The notes: generated by a model not told the origin, from the sequence alone. Positions 1 through 8,279 are shown, numbered from the stretch's first letter. The stretch is DNA of 64,000 nucleotides from Novosphingobium pentaromativorans US6-1 (GCF_000767465.1 NZ_CP009291.1:930001-994000); one strand, 5' to 3'. Program-made: numbers and translations.

Positions 1-2
1 TC

Positions 3-338
3 GTCTATGCCGAGAACTTCACCCACGATCCGGCCTTGCTTTTCTTCATCGTCACCCGGTGGCTCCGCACCCAGCAGCCCGATCTGCTCACGGCGAATAC
101 ACCCGGTTTTCCGTTCGAGGTCGATGTGATCGATGTGAAGACCGTCGATGTGAAGATCACCCTGCCCTTGCGCGAGATCATTACCGCGGCCGACCAGGGC
201 GATGGCAAATGGCAGCTGGCCATTGTCGACGAGCCAGACCCCTTGTTCCCCGATGACGCGCCGCTTCGCGACTATGAGGGTCCTATCACCTCGATCTGGG
301 TGCGCGGCGATGATGATCCCTTCCAGGTCGCGCCCTGA
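3..338 (+). CDS. Phage tail completion protein, P2 gpR-like (5' partial)
   Basis: The frame is open from the first bases of the window, so the true start lies upstream and only the C-terminal 111 residues are visible. They include VTRWLRTQQPDLL and a C-terminal GPITSIWVRGDDDPFQVAP, typical of P2 gpR-type tail completion proteins. In P2, gpR acts with gpS to finish the tail terminus before head joining. The stop codon overlaps the ATG of the gpS-like gene by one base, so translation is probably coupled. An internal TTG at 36 is in frame but is unlikely to be the real start. Identification rests mainly on position before a clear gpS and on C-terminal similarity. Confidence 0.7.
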   Translation, partial: VYAENFTHDPALLFFIVTRWLRTQQPDLLTANTPGFPFEVDVIDVKTVDVKITLPLREIITAADQGDGKWQLAIVDEPDPLFPDDAPLRDYEGPITSIWVRGDDDPFQVAP

Positions 339-808
339 TGGCCGATGCCTTCGCCCGTCTGGACTCTGCCGTCAGTGCTTACCTGGAAAGCCTCAGCCCC
401 GCAGAGCGCCGCCGCACGGCGCGAAAGATCGGCATGGCGCTGCGCAAGGCGAATGCAAAGCGCATCGCTGACAACGTCCAGCCCGATGGATCGCCGATGC
501 AGCCGCGCAAGCCGCGCAGACTGAAGGCCGGCAAGGGGCAGCTGAAGCGTGACCGGATGTTTCGCAAGCTGCGCCTCGCCCGCTCCTTCAAGGTCCGCGC
601 GAGCGCAGATGGCGTGTCGATCGGCTTCGAAGGATCTGTCGGCCAGACGGCCCGCGCCCACCAGTACGGCCTGATAGACTTCGTCGGGCGCACCGAGGGC
701 GGCAAGGTCGTGCGGGCCAAGTACCCGAAGCGCATCCTGCTGGGGTTCGGGCCAGATGATCTGGATGCCGTGAACGACATCGTTCTGGATATGTTGCCTA
801 GACTCTGA
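338..808 (+). CDS. Phage virion morphogenesis / tail completion protein, P2 gpS-like
   Basis: This 156-aa basic protein matches the phage virion morphogenesis family (P2 gpS). Visible hallmarks are the N-terminal helix around SLSPAERRRTARKIGMALR, the DGSPMQPRKPR segment, and a C-terminal part with ARAHQYGLIDFVGR followed by YPKRILLGFGPDD. The family helps complete the phage tail and head-tail junction. The ATG overlaps the gpR stop by one base. The next gene on this strand is an unrelated AT-rich gene, so the usual P2 order R-S-V is interrupted here. Confidence 0.88.
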   Translation: MADAFARLDSAVSAYLESLSPAERRRTARKIGMALRKANAKRIADNVQPDGSPMQPRKPRRLKAGKGQLKRDRMFRKLRLARSFKVRASADGVSIGFEGSVGQTARAHQYGLIDFVGRTEGGKVVRAKYPKRILLGFGPDDLDAVNDIVLDMLPRL

Positions 809-948
809 AACTATCAACTTTGCAGCTATTTGCGAAATTGAAAGCTTCGAAAATTATCTCAGTCAAACTGAGACGATCTGGCGATCCTGAGGCCCGAGAT
901 TACAAGTAGCAATTCTTAAGCCATCGAAATGGACTTGCGGACTGGACA

Positions 949-1908
949 TTGTTTTGCAATCCAAGCAGTGAGTTAGATGGAAGGTTTGAGCAGTTGGTGA
1001 AGGCGCCGCAATCACAAAACGAGGTAGCTCTGGAAGCTAAGGCCACATGCGGCATTATCATGCCAATCGCGGCAATGCTCCCCAAGTACGAGGCATCTCA
1101 CTGGGTTGATGTTCGACGGGTTATCGATGTCGCGATCGAAAAAGCTGGAATGGTTCCCCAAATTGTATCGGACTCCTTCGAAGGCGACGTTATCCAACGT
1201 CGGATCATCAGTAATCTTTACGAGAATCCTGTCGTGGTCTGCGACGTTTCTGGCCTAAATCCGAACGTTATGTTCGAACTCGGAATGCGTATTACCTTTA
1301 AGCAGCCAGTAGTTATCATTACCGATGATTACGCAACAATACCGTTCGACACGAAAGTGATCGAACACATCGGGTACCCTCGCGATCTACACATTCATCA
1401 AACCAACGAATTCATTGATAAGTTAGCAGATCGCATCAATCGCCTTCATAATCAGAAGGAGGAGGGAAAGTTCCGCTCATTCATCGAGGAGTTCGGCACT
1501 TTTGAAGTCCTTGAACCTACGAAGAAGATAGTTGATTCAGAGAAATTCATTCTCGATGAAATTAAAGAACTGAACCGAGCTGTAAGATCACTCAGTAACG
1601 TCAAGCCTTCACATAGAAGCATTGCAAATTTGATAAACGGGCAAAGTGGTAATCGAGCAGGCGTCTTAGACATTGAACTGAGACGCGATATAGATAATTC
1701 AGATGTCGATCATATATTGGAATTTTTAGGAACGCACTTCAAATCAAACCCAGTCGAAATTCGAGGTGGTTCGCAAGGACAAAAAACTATTCGAGTTATT
1801 CTCGGAGAATCAAGTGAAGACAGAATGAATTTAATACAAAAACAACTAATATCCAGTCTTCCGGACGAACTAACTAGAAAAATTCACAGTGTTTTATACT
1901 CAAATTAA
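949..1908 (+). CDS. Prophage cargo (moron) protein with deoxyribosyltransferase/TIR-like domain
   Basis: A 319-aa protein from a TTG start; a TTG at 994 preceded by GGAAGG nine bases upstream is an equally good start. Residues about 35-150 look like a Rossmann-type nucleotide-processing domain: a beta strand CGIIMPIA, a helix VDVRRVIDVAIEKAG, and a core CDVSGLNPNVMFELGMR followed by PVVIITDD. The (N)PNVxxELG motif with its glutamate is the signature of nucleoside 2-deoxyribosyltransferase-like and related TIR-like NAD-cleaving effectors. Residues about 160-220 look helical and the last 100 residues are not recognised. The gene is visibly AT-rich against GC-rich tail genes and stands alone between gpS and an inverted lysis block, which marks it as acquired cargo. 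A defence or superinfection-exclusion role is an inference. Confidence 0.6.
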   Translation: MFCNPSSELDGRFEQLVKAPQSQNEVALEAKATCGIIMPIAAMLPKYEASHWVDVRRVIDVAIEKAGMVPQIVSDSFEGDVIQRRIISNLYENPVVVCDVSGLNPNVMFELGMRITFKQPVVIITDDYATIPFDTKVIEHIGYPRDLHIHQTNEFIDKLADRINRLHNQKEEGKFRSFIEEFGTFEVLEPTKKIVDSEKFILDEIKELNRAVRSLSNVKPSHRSIANLINGQSGNRAGVLDIELRRDIDNSDVDHILEFLGTHFKSNPVEIRGGSQGQKTIRVILGESSEDRMNLIQKQLISSLPDELTRKIHSVLYSN

Positions 1909-1997
1909 ATAATTTGTTGAATAATATCTAAAACAAACATCGTATTTTTGTCTATTAACTGATTAAATATTACAGCCCGTCGACCGGGGCTTGAACT

Positions 1998-2324
1998 TCA
2001 GTCATGCAGCCGCTCGTACCGCTCGGCCGACGTCTCGCCGCAGACAAAGTTCGAACCGCGCTCATTCATCCAGCGACAGCTGCGCACGGCAGCGTCGTGA
2101 ACCCGGTCTCCCCAAGCCTCGATCTCGATATTGTAGGCCTCGCGTGCAACCTCATCGGTCGCGATCGCGGCGGTCGGGCGCGGCTTGGCTTGCTGAGCTT
2201 GCTCAACGTCCGCCGCAGGCGGGAATTGCGGCTGTATCCTGCCCGTCGCGGCGCAGCCGCTCACAAGCAAGGCGCACCCCAGCATCGTGGCTGTCCCCGG
2301 GAGCCGGGCTTTCCAATGCATCAT
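1998..2324 (-). CDS. Rz1-like spanin lipoprotein
   Basis: The 108-aa product starts at the first of two adjacent ATGs (2324), with AAGAGGA eight bases upstream. A short hydrophobic signal ends in LLVSGC, a good lipobox, so the mature protein should be lipid-anchored in the outer membrane. Its 5' end lies inside the Rz-like gene in another frame, the nested layout typical of Rz/Rz1 spanins. It is longer than classical Rz1, with a C-terminal extension containing paired cysteines. It would act with Rz to fuse inner and outer membranes at lysis. The assignment rests on lipobox, nesting and position after an endolysin. Confidence 0.72.
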   Translation of the reverse strand: MMHWKARLPGTATMLGCALLVSGCAATGRIQPQFPPAADVEQAQQAKPRPTAAIATDEVAREAYNIEIEAWGDRVHDAAVRSCRWMNERGSNFVCGETSAERYERLHD

Positions 2325-2601
2325 GGTAGTCGTCCTCTTGGGCGCGCTGCGCCCGGTCATCCTTGAGCCGTTGGTCGGCCGCGTGGGCGTCGGCATTGGC
2401 CTGCCCCTGGAGCGCCTCGAGGTCCGAAGCGGCGCGATCGTCTTTCACTGCATCCGTCCGGATCGACTGGACCGCCAGGACAAGGGCCGCAGCAACGAGT
2501 AGACAGAGCGCGATTCCGGCGATCCACGGCGCTGCCTTCGCCGCCGCGTCTCGCGACAACCCCAGACCCATCAGGCGGCGAGCGATCCAAGCGAACAGCA
2601 T
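2203..2601 (-). CDS. Rz-like inner-membrane spanin
   Basis: A 132-aa protein with an N-terminal membrane segment (WIAGIALCLLVAAALVLAV) followed by a charged, helix-prone domain rich in Ala, Asp, Gln and Arg, as expected for an i-spanin. Its ATG overlaps the endolysin stop by one base, and it contains the start of the Rz1-like lipoprotein gene in another frame. Family knowledge predicts a periplasmic coiled coil that joins the outer-membrane lipoprotein to disrupt the envelope. Primary-sequence similarity among spanins is weak, so architecture and gene order carry the call. Confidence 0.72.
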   Translation of the reverse strand: MLFAWIARRLMGLGLSRDAAAKAAPWIAGIALCLLVAAALVLAVQSIRTDAVKDDRAASDLEALQGQANADAHAADQRLKDDRAQRAQEDDYHDALESPAPGDSHDAGVRLACERLRRDGQDTAAIPACGGR

Positions 2602-3050
2602 CAGGCCACCAGTCCGGGCAGATATTGCACGCGCCCGCCGCGCCGAACGGCTGTCAGCTCCATGTTGCGCATGCGGTTCGCGCTGAAGCTGGCATGGATC
2701 CAGCCACTCTCACCGAATTCGTAGATAAGCTGGTCGTAGTCGAGATTGTGCCAGATCCATTTGAAGACGGTGATGTTGGGCTGGCCAAGGACGCTGAAGT
2801 CTCCGGCCTCGCCCTTGCAGTGCTGGCTCGACTTCGAACCGCCGATCGCGACATTGAGCTGGGGGCAGCGGTAGCCACTGCTCACGATCACCGGGCTGTT
2901 GAAGTGCGCCCGCACCGGCTCGAGGACATGAGCGCACAAGCCGCGAAGGTTGGCGACGATCTCTTGGGAAGGCGTATTGTCGATCCCAAGACGCTCGGCC
3001 GTTTGCGAGCGGACCATCTCTTCAAGCGTGAAGTGCTTGGACAGTTGCAT
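2601..3050 (-). CDS. Phage endolysin, peptidase M15 family
   Basis: A 149-aa M15-type zinc peptidase. It opens with the common LSKHFTLEEMVRSQTA segment and carries SSGYRCPQLN, then SSQHCKGEAGDF supplying the zinc-binding His and Asp, then GWIHASF supplying the last His. This family cleaves peptidoglycan cross-bridges (D-Ala-D-Ala carboxypeptidase or L,D-endopeptidase type). The start at 3050 is chosen over an upstream ATG at 3089 because MQLSKHFTLEEM is where the family begins and AAAGGA lies about nine bases upstream. No signal peptide is visible, so export would need a holin. It sits in a lysis cassette with two membrane proteins upstream and the spanin pair downstream. Confidence 0.88.
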   Translation of the reverse strand: MQLSKHFTLEEMVRSQTAERLGIDNTPSQEIVANLRGLCAHVLEPVRAHFNSPVIVSSGYRCPQLNVAIGGSKSSQHCKGEAGDFSVLGQPNITVFKWIWHNLDYDQLIYEFGESGWIHASFSANRMRNMELTAVRRGGRVQYLPGLVA

Positions 3051-3054
3051 CGGG

Positions 3055-3216
3055 TCAGTCCTTTCGGTGGGAGAGGAAGTCGAGCACATGCGTCACCAGT
3101 CCGCGAAACTGCGGGTCGATATCCACGATGCGCAGGTGCAGGCGAAGCGAGCGCCAATAGGCGAATGCAGATGCCGCGACGGAGACCAGGACGAGCAGGA
3201 CAATCCAGATATTCAC
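3055..3216 (-). CDS. Small single-span membrane protein in the lysis cassette
   Basis: A 53-aa frame beginning GTG and ending four bases before the endolysin ATG. It has one clear N-terminal membrane segment (VNIWIVLLVLVSVAASAFA) and a basic, amphipathic tail ending in LDFLSHRKD. Its GTG overlaps the TGA of the upstream membrane protein as GTGA, a translational-coupling arrangement. The layout suggests a holin partner, antiholin or lysis regulator; no family was recognised. The tight packing between two lysis genes supports it being real despite its size. Confidence 0.55.
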   Translation of the reverse strand: MNIWIVLLVLVSVAASAFAYWRSLRLHLRIVDIDPQFRGLVTHVLDFLSHRKD

Positions 3217-3581
3217 GGCGTCTCGTCCTTCACGGCCGCGCCGTTAAGCCCCATGCGCCTGCGTACGATCGTCTGCAGCGCGTCGAGGAAGAAGGCGAAG
3301 CCGAGCGCGCCCAGCACCATCGAGAACAGCACGACGCCCTCGACCGGCCATGCCCGGATCTTGCCGATCATCACCGAAATCGTTGCAAAGGCGGGTAGCG
3401 CCGAGATCTCGGAGATCACGAGCCATCGGCGCTTGCGCCGCCACAGGTCGAGCGCGACCGGATCTGCCGGCGGCACTGGCGCGACACCGAAGAGCAGCCA
3501 GCCCAGGCGCGCGCCGCACAAGGCAAGGCCGCCAAACAGCGAGAGCAGCCAGAGCAGAAAGTCGTCGAACTTCACTTGCAC
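3213..3581 (-). CDS. Candidate holin (multi-span membrane protein)
   Basis: A 122-aa protein with about three hydrophobic segments: LLWLLSLFGGLALCGARLGWLLFG near the N terminus, one around ISALPAFATISVMIG, and VVLFSMVLGALGFAFFL. The tail is short and basic/acidic. It heads the string of lysis genes on this strand and overlaps the next small membrane gene by four bases. Size, spans and position fit a holin, which would release or activate the endolysin, but holins are poorly conserved and no specific family is recognised. Confidence 0.5.
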   Translation of the reverse strand: MQVKFDDFLLWLLSLFGGLALCGARLGWLLFGVAPVPPADPVALDLWRRKRRWLVISEISALPAFATISVMIGKIRAWPVEGVVLFSMVLGALGFAFFLDALQTIVRRRMGLNGAAVKDETP

Positions 3582-3632
3582 TTCCCTCCATCGAATTGGC
3601 CGGGCGGCATGGAACGGGCGCGAGCCATCGCC

Positions 3633-3875
3633 TCAGTCGTCGCTGGGGGCCGGATCGGCCGGCGCCGCGGTGATGACTCCAGCGTCGATCTTGTGCGCCA
3701 CGCCCATGGCAACTTCCTCGACGCGGGCCTTGGTGGCCGTCTTGTCGTAGCTGCCGTCTGCCTTCAGCACGGCATTGACGTCGCGCTTGTGGACGATCTC
3801 GCCACTGGTGAAGGTGACCGAGACGGCTCGGGTCTCGGCATTGAAGGCGCCGATCTTGAAGGAGAGTTCGGACAC
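3633..3875 (-). CDS. Small phage protein downstream of fibre assembly gene, unknown function
   Basis: An 80-aa protein. GTG at 3875 is chosen because AAAGGA stands seven bases upstream and VSELSFKIGAFNAETRAVSV looks like a natural beginning; the longer frame to 3992 would overlap the fibre-assembly gene. The sequence predicts beta strands (SELSFKIG, AVSVTFTSGEIVHKRDVN) and a short helix, without membrane segments. It lies between fibre assembly and the candidate holin on the same strand. I do not recognise the family. Confidence 0.55.
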   Translation of the reverse strand: MSELSFKIGAFNAETRAVSVTFTSGEIVHKRDVNAVLKADGSYDKTATKARVEEVAMGVAHKIDAGVITAAPADPAPSDD

Positions 3876-3888
3876 GGGAAGTTCCTTT

Positions 3889-4269
3889 CTAGGCTGGAGC
3901 GACCGGCCACTCAGCAGCGGCCGGATCGGTGACGGTTTCGGGAAGATCGCGCAGGGCCTGCCGGTAGGCGGCCCAATCGGATCGGAGTTCATCGGCCAGC
4001 GGGCTGTCGGGCATCTGCGTCCAGTCGCAAGCCCGCAGCAGCGCGTCCCGCCGCGCGCGCAGCGTCATGAAAAGTTCGGCAACAGTTGCCGCGTATTCGA
4101 CGGCGACAGGCCGGCCATCGGCATCGGGCCGGATCACTTGGCCCTGCGCCTGACCTTCGAGGACGGCGGCGTATTCCTCGGCGGATAGCTCGACAGCATC
4201 CGCCGGGATGATGGTTCCCGCCGTGTCGAGATAGAGGGCTTCGGATTCCGGGCTGAAGAAGTATTTCAC
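3889..4269 (-). CDS. Phage tail fibre assembly / tail assembly chaperone-like protein
   Basis: A 126-aa protein placed directly after the fibre gene. The N-terminal half (MKYFFSPESEALYLD, AVELSAEEYAAVLEGQAQG) resembles fibre-assembly proteins, and the C-terminal segment RRDALLRACDWTQMPDSPLA plus WAAYRQALRDLPE is the hallmark of the small phage tail-assembly chaperone family found after fibre genes. Such proteins help fold or attach fibres. Its ATG is 13 bases after the fibre stop, so the two are very likely co-transcribed. Confidence 0.82.
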   Translation of the reverse strand: MKYFFSPESEALYLDTAGTIIPADAVELSAEEYAAVLEGQAQGQVIRPDADGRPVAVEYAATVAELFMTLRARRDALLRACDWTQMPDSPLADELRSDWAAYRQALRDLPETVTDPAAAEWPVAPA

Positions 4270-4282
4270 GCTCGATCTCCCC

Positions 4283-6772
4283 TTACCGGCCGATCGCCAG
4301 CCACGTGAAATTGGCGCCAGTCGTGCTGGAGTTGGTCACGTAGCCGGTCGTGTTGTTGAAGGTGGTGTTGTGGCACTCGCCTTCGGTGCTGGTGTTCGTC
4401 GTGCCGCCCATGGCGGAGAAGAAGCACCTGTTGGAGAAGGCCTGCGGGTAGGTGATGGTGGTCGACGAATTCGAGGCGCAGTAGCCGGTCCCGGTCTGAA
4501 TGTACCAGGTGACGCCGCCGATCTCGAACGCAAGGACGAGCGCAGAAGCGGTATCGACCAGCACCGTGAAGGCCTTCTGGAAAAAGGCCGCCTGGAGGCC
4601 ATCGAGCAGGTCTGCGTCCAGGCCGCTGCCAGCACCATCGTTATCGGGCCCCCACAGGTTATAGGCGCCGCGCCACATGCTGGCGCCCTTGATGTTCAGG
4701 ACATTGCCGTTGAGGTTCGGCTCGGTGACCAGCGCGCCCTGATCGGTGGAATCCACGGTGGCCTTAAGCCGTGCGCCGCTCCACCCGATGTAGATCTTGT
4801 TCGTGCCCTGACCAATGCCGCCGCCCTGCTGGACTGGTGTGTAACCAAGGCGGGCGGGGATATCGGCGAACCAGCTTGCATGGGCGCCGTCCAGCAGATC
4901 GGCGTCGAGGCCGCTGCCGCTGCCGTCGTTACCCGAATGCCATGCTGTGCCGGCGTTGATAGAAACAAGGCCGGATGAATTGATTGAAATCCTTTCGGAG
5001 CCGGCTGTTTCATCGGTTATCGCAAAACTGCCATTGTCCTTCTGCAAAACGCGATAGTTTCGCCCGCCGTTGGGATTAACCAGCGCAATGCCGCCATTAA
5101 GGCCGCCACCGCTGAATTGCTGCAGCGTAGAAAACGTGTTCATCGCCGAAAACGTGTTTGCCGCGGCCAGGCGCGCAAGCGCAGTCGCCTGATAGCCGTC
5201 CACGCTGTCCGCATCCAGGCCGCTGCCGCTGCCGTCATTACCCGAATGCCAGACCGCGCCGCCGCTCGCCCCGAAGTTGAAATCCAAGGTTCTGACGCCG
5301 CTGGAAAAGTAGCCCAGCATCCGGAAGCCGTCGCCATAAACGTCAATAGACGGGTCGCCGGTCATCGTACCGGACGGCGCCCGGGCAAAGTCGATTTGCC
5401 CGCCTTCGTTTCCTGCGGCCTGCGCTGCGCCCACCAGGAGGTTGCCATTGAACGCTTGCCGGACGCCTATATCCGTTCTTGCAAACGCGCTGCCATGCAG
5501 GCCGTCGAGCAAGTCCGCATCCAAACCGCTGCCGCTGCCGTCATTGTCGGCGCGCCAAACGGTGTTTCCGTTGAACGTAAGCGAAGACTTTACCTCCAGG
5601 CCATTGTTCATCGTAACAAGGCCGGTCGCGAGCGTAATATTGAAAGGGCGCGCGGAGTTATAGGCGCCGCTTGCGCTTGCGCTTGGATCGCTCAAGAGGA
5701 AATAGAAGTTGGAGCCATCGGCGCGCAGGATCGTGCTGGGCGAATTTGCGCCAGCATAGTGGATAATCAACTGGCTCCCAGCCACGTCGATTACCTGTGC
5801 GGAAGTGAACGTGTTCTGCTGCGTCATTCGCGCGAATGCGTTGGCGTGGAAGCCGTCTACAGTGTCAGCGTCCAAGCCGCTGCCGCTGCCGTCATTGTCC
5901 GGCCCCCACAGTGCATTCCCGGCGCGGTTCATATAGGCGCCATTGATGCCCAGTCCGCCGCTCGCCAGATAAGGGTCCGTCACCAGGTTGCCCTGGTCGG
6001 TAACGTCGACGGTCGCCTTGAGGCGACTGGCAGCACTCCACCCGATCTTGATGACATTGCCGGCAAGCTGTCCGTTGCCCGTGCCTTGCTGGACCGGATT
6101 GTAGCCGAGGCGTGCCGGGATGTTGCTGTACCAGCTGCCCTGCTGCCCATCGAGCAGATCGGCATCGAGGCCAGAACCCGCGCCATCGTTGCCGGGGTGC
6201 CAGATGCCGGTATTGTTCGCGCCGAAGCGGGCATCGAGCCATGCATTCACGGCGTCCTTGACCATCTTCTCAGCCGGTACGCGGCTCGCGCTGCTCCCCC
6301 CGATGGCCTCCGCCAGCGTCGAGAGTTCGACGACGCCCATCTGCTCGGTGGTCGCGGGCGGGTTCAGGAAATTGGCATCGCCGAAGGTCAGGTCCGTCGC
6401 ATCGACATCGGCAAACTGGACGTCGATCGCGAGCAGCATGAGCGCCTGCGCCGACTTCTCGACCAGCACATCCGCCTGCCCGTAGATCGCAAAGAGCGTG
6501 CCGTCGCCAAGGTAGAGCGCGAGACTGCGCACGGTGAAGACGTCGCCGGTCTCGTCCCGCACGATCAGGTGGATCGTATCGTCGGCCACGACATCGCCTG
6601 AGAGCGTGACGATGCGCTTGAACTCGCCGGGCAGAGCAGTCGCCCCGGGATCGGGCGTGACCGCGGTGCCGGTCAGGCCGACCTGCGCGATCGTGACCGG
6701 GGCGGTGCCGGTGTTGCTCGCATTCACGAGTGCAGCGCGGCCTGCATTGGTGACGGTGAGGGTAAGACCCAT
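4283..6772 (-). CDS. Long phage tail fibre protein with repeated modules
   Basis: An 829-aa fibre (P2 gpH position). Residues 1-180 form the baseplate-attachment domain with the phage-fibre N-terminal pattern (MGLTLTVTNAGRAALVNA, later EQMGVVELSTLAEAIGG). The shaft contains six copies of a module centred on NDGSGSGLDADLLDG, spaced about 100-115 residues apart. Two copies are followed by an IPARLGY(N/T)PVQQG segment. The C terminus (about the last 80 residues) is Ser/Thr/Asn-rich with little resemblance to the repeats and is the likely receptor-binding tip. A strong GGAGGA lies five bases before the ATG. The repeats give recombination targets for host-range change. Confidence 0.88.
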   Translation of the reverse strand: MGLTLTVTNAGRAALVNASNTGTAPVTIAQVGLTGTAVTPDPGATALPGEFKRIVTLSGDVVADDTIHLIVRDETGDVFTVRSLALYLGDGTLFAIYGQADVLVEKSAQALMLLAIDVQFADVDATDLTFGDANFLNPPATTEQMGVVELSTLAEAIGGSSASRVPAEKMVKDAVNAWLDARFGANNTGIWHPGNDGAGSGLDADLLDGQQGSWYSNIPARLGYNPVQQGTGNGQLAGNVIKIGWSAASRLKATVDVTDQGNLVTDPYLASGGLGINGAYMNRAGNALWGPDNDGSGSGLDADTVDGFHANAFARMTQQNTFTSAQVIDVAGSQLIIHYAGANSPSTILRADGSNFYFLLSDPSASASGAYNSARPFNITLATGLVTMNNGLEVKSSLTFNGNTVWRADNDGSGSGLDADLLDGLHGSAFARTDIGVRQAFNGNLLVGAAQAAGNEGGQIDFARAPSGTMTGDPSIDVYGDGFRMLGYFSSGVRTLDFNFGASGGAVWHSGNDGSGSGLDADSVDGYQATALARLAAANTFSAMNTFSTLQQFSGGGLNGGIALVNPNGGRNYRVLQKDNGSFAITDETAGSERISINSSGLVSINAGTAWHSGNDGSGSGLDADLLDGAHASWFADIPARLGYTPVQQGGGIGQGTNKIYIGWSGARLKATVDSTDQGALVTEPNLNGNVLNIKGASMWRGAYNLWGPDNDGAGSGLDADLLDGLQAAFFQKAFTVLVDTASALVLAFEIGGVTWYIQTGTGYCASNSSTTITYPQAFSNRCFFSAMGGTTNTSTEGECHNTTFNNTTGYVTNSSTTGANFTWLAIGR

Positions 6773-6784
6773 GAATTCCTCCGG

Positions 6785-7339
6785 TCAGGTCGCGGCCGGC
6801 GCCGTGCAGGACAGGCGGGCGAAGATGGTGGGGCGCACGGCAGCGACCAGGCCGACACCGGCCTGTGTGTTGATGCCCTGCGTGAAAGTGAATGTGCTGC
6901 GCACCGGCTTGGCGCGGCTGACCTCGGCAATGACCTGATCGACGAAGGCGGCCGAGGCCGGGGCGTCGGCGTGGTCTAGATTGAGCACGAGGCTGAAGGT
7001 GTGCGGGTCGCCCTTCGGCTCGCTCTGCCACCATTCGCGAATGGCAACCGATCCGCCGAAGCTGGCAATGACCGCGCGCACTGATTCCGCCGTGCCCTTG
7101 CGACGGGCAATGGAGATCGCCTGGCGCACACGCTCACGCTTGATGCCCTCGGGCCAGCTGGTCGACCAGTTGTCGAGGCTGAGGCCCCATGCCAGCCAGG
7201 GCAGCAGCTCGATCGGGCAGTCGTCGGGCGACCAGACCGAGCGGATCGCCGTGGCAATGTCGAGCCGGGTGGCGCCGACCTGTTCAAGCGCAGCCTCAAG
7301 CGGCGTGGATCCAAGAGGCAGGAGGCTCGGGTACGTCAT
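6785..7339 (-). CDS. Baseplate/tail protein I, P2 gpI-like
   Basis: A 184-aa P2 tail protein I homologue. Recognisable stretches are LLPLGSTPLEAALEQVGATR, the family core PIELLPWLAWGLSLDNW, then PEGIKRERVRQAISIARRKG and GTAESVRAVIASFGG. gpI is a baseplate wedge-edge protein connecting gpJ to the fibre. The ATG overlaps the gpJ stop by four bases, and the fibre gene begins 12 bases after its stop, keeping P2 order J-I-H on this strand. Confidence 0.92.
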   Translation of the reverse strand: MTYPSLLPLGSTPLEAALEQVGATRLDIATAIRSVWSPDDCPIELLPWLAWGLSLDNWSTSWPEGIKRERVRQAISIARRKGTAESVRAVIASFGGSVAIREWWQSEPKGDPHTFSLVLNLDHADAPASAAFVDQVIAEVSRAKPVRSTFTFTQGINTQAGVGLVAAVRPTIFARLSCTAPAAT

Positions 7340-8232
7340 TCGCCGGTCCCGGCGTAGTTGACCGTGGTACCGGTGCAGTAGGGCGCCTGCGTTCGCGAAA
7401 TAACGATATCGGCAGCAGGCGTGGTCAGCTCCACATTCTGCACGCCCTCGACGTGGAGGGCGGCGAAGATAGCCGAGCGCGTGATGTCGCGGCCAATGCG
7501 ATGGCTGGCCTCGACATAGGCATCGAGGCTGGCCTGCGAGGCCGCAAGCACGACACCGCCGTCAGGACCGCTGAAAGTGGTCAACGTGGCGTCAACGGCG
7601 TACTCGACGATCTCGGCCGACTGGACGGTGACGAAGTCGGTCAGCGGGCGGCGGGTCTCGTCCGAGACATAGGCATCGACCGTGGCCACGAGATCGACCG
7701 AGGCCGCGCCATCTCCAGTGCGTGAAAGGACCGATACCAGCACTTCCCCGGCAGCCGGGCTCGTAGCGCTCGCGTCCAGCACATCGGCATCAGCCGAGAG
7801 CGCGTGGAAGATGTAAGCGCCCTCCGGTCCGGCGACCGAATAACCTTCGGGCGCGAGAACCATGCGGCGGCGGAAGTCGGCATCGCTCTCCATGACGGCA
7901 GGAATGCCCAGCGCCTCGTCGGCCGGGCTCAGCGTGAAGCGGGTGATGCCGAAGAGCGCGGCGATGTTGTCGAGATCAGCGCCCACCGCATAGGCGGGCA
8001 TGATGGCGCGCGCCGCATCGTTGATGCGCTGGCGCAGGAGCAATTCGCGGTAGGCGAAGAGCTGGAGCAACTTGACGACCGGATCGCTTTCCACCGTCGC
8101 ATCGAAGCCGGGCAACAGGTCCTGCAGCTGGGCCAGCGCGGCCGCGTAGATCGTCTCGAAGTCCAGCGCCTCGACGATATCGGGCGCGGCGAGGCGGGAC
8201 AGATCGACAGCGGTGAAAGTTGCATCGGCCAT
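7336..8232 (-). CDS. Baseplate assembly protein J, P2 gpJ-like
   Basis: A 298-aa baseplate J/gp47 family protein forming the outer edge of the P2-type baseplate. Hallmarks are the N-terminal LQDLLPGFDATVESDPVVKL, RELLLRQRINDAARAIMPAY and the GADLDNIAALFGITRF segment, then PEGYSVAGPEGAYIFHALSA. It is the first gene of the minus-strand block and faces gpV head to head across 114 bases (8233-8346), which must therefore hold a promoter for each direction. Confidence 0.93.
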   Translation of the reverse strand: MADATFTAVDLSRLAAPDIVEALDFETIYAAALAQLQDLLPGFDATVESDPVVKLLQLFAYRELLLRQRINDAARAIMPAYAVGADLDNIAALFGITRFTLSPADEALGIPAVMESDADFRRRMVLAPEGYSVAGPEGAYIFHALSADADVLDASATSPAAGEVLVSVLSRTGDGAASVDLVATVDAYVSDETRRPLTDFVTVQSAEIVEYAVDATLTTFSGPDGGVVLAASQASLDAYVEASHRIGRDITRSAIFAALHVEGVQNVELTTPAADIVISRTQAPYCTGTTVNYAGTGE

Positions 8233-8279
8233 GTGGCAAGCTATCGGCCAGCCTCCGACATCTCTGCCACCCGTGCGCG

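Noticed and set aside
5117..6601. Long plus-strand frame of 494 codons
   Set aside because: It is antisense to the fibre gene; the repeats seen there reflect the fibre modules on the other strand.
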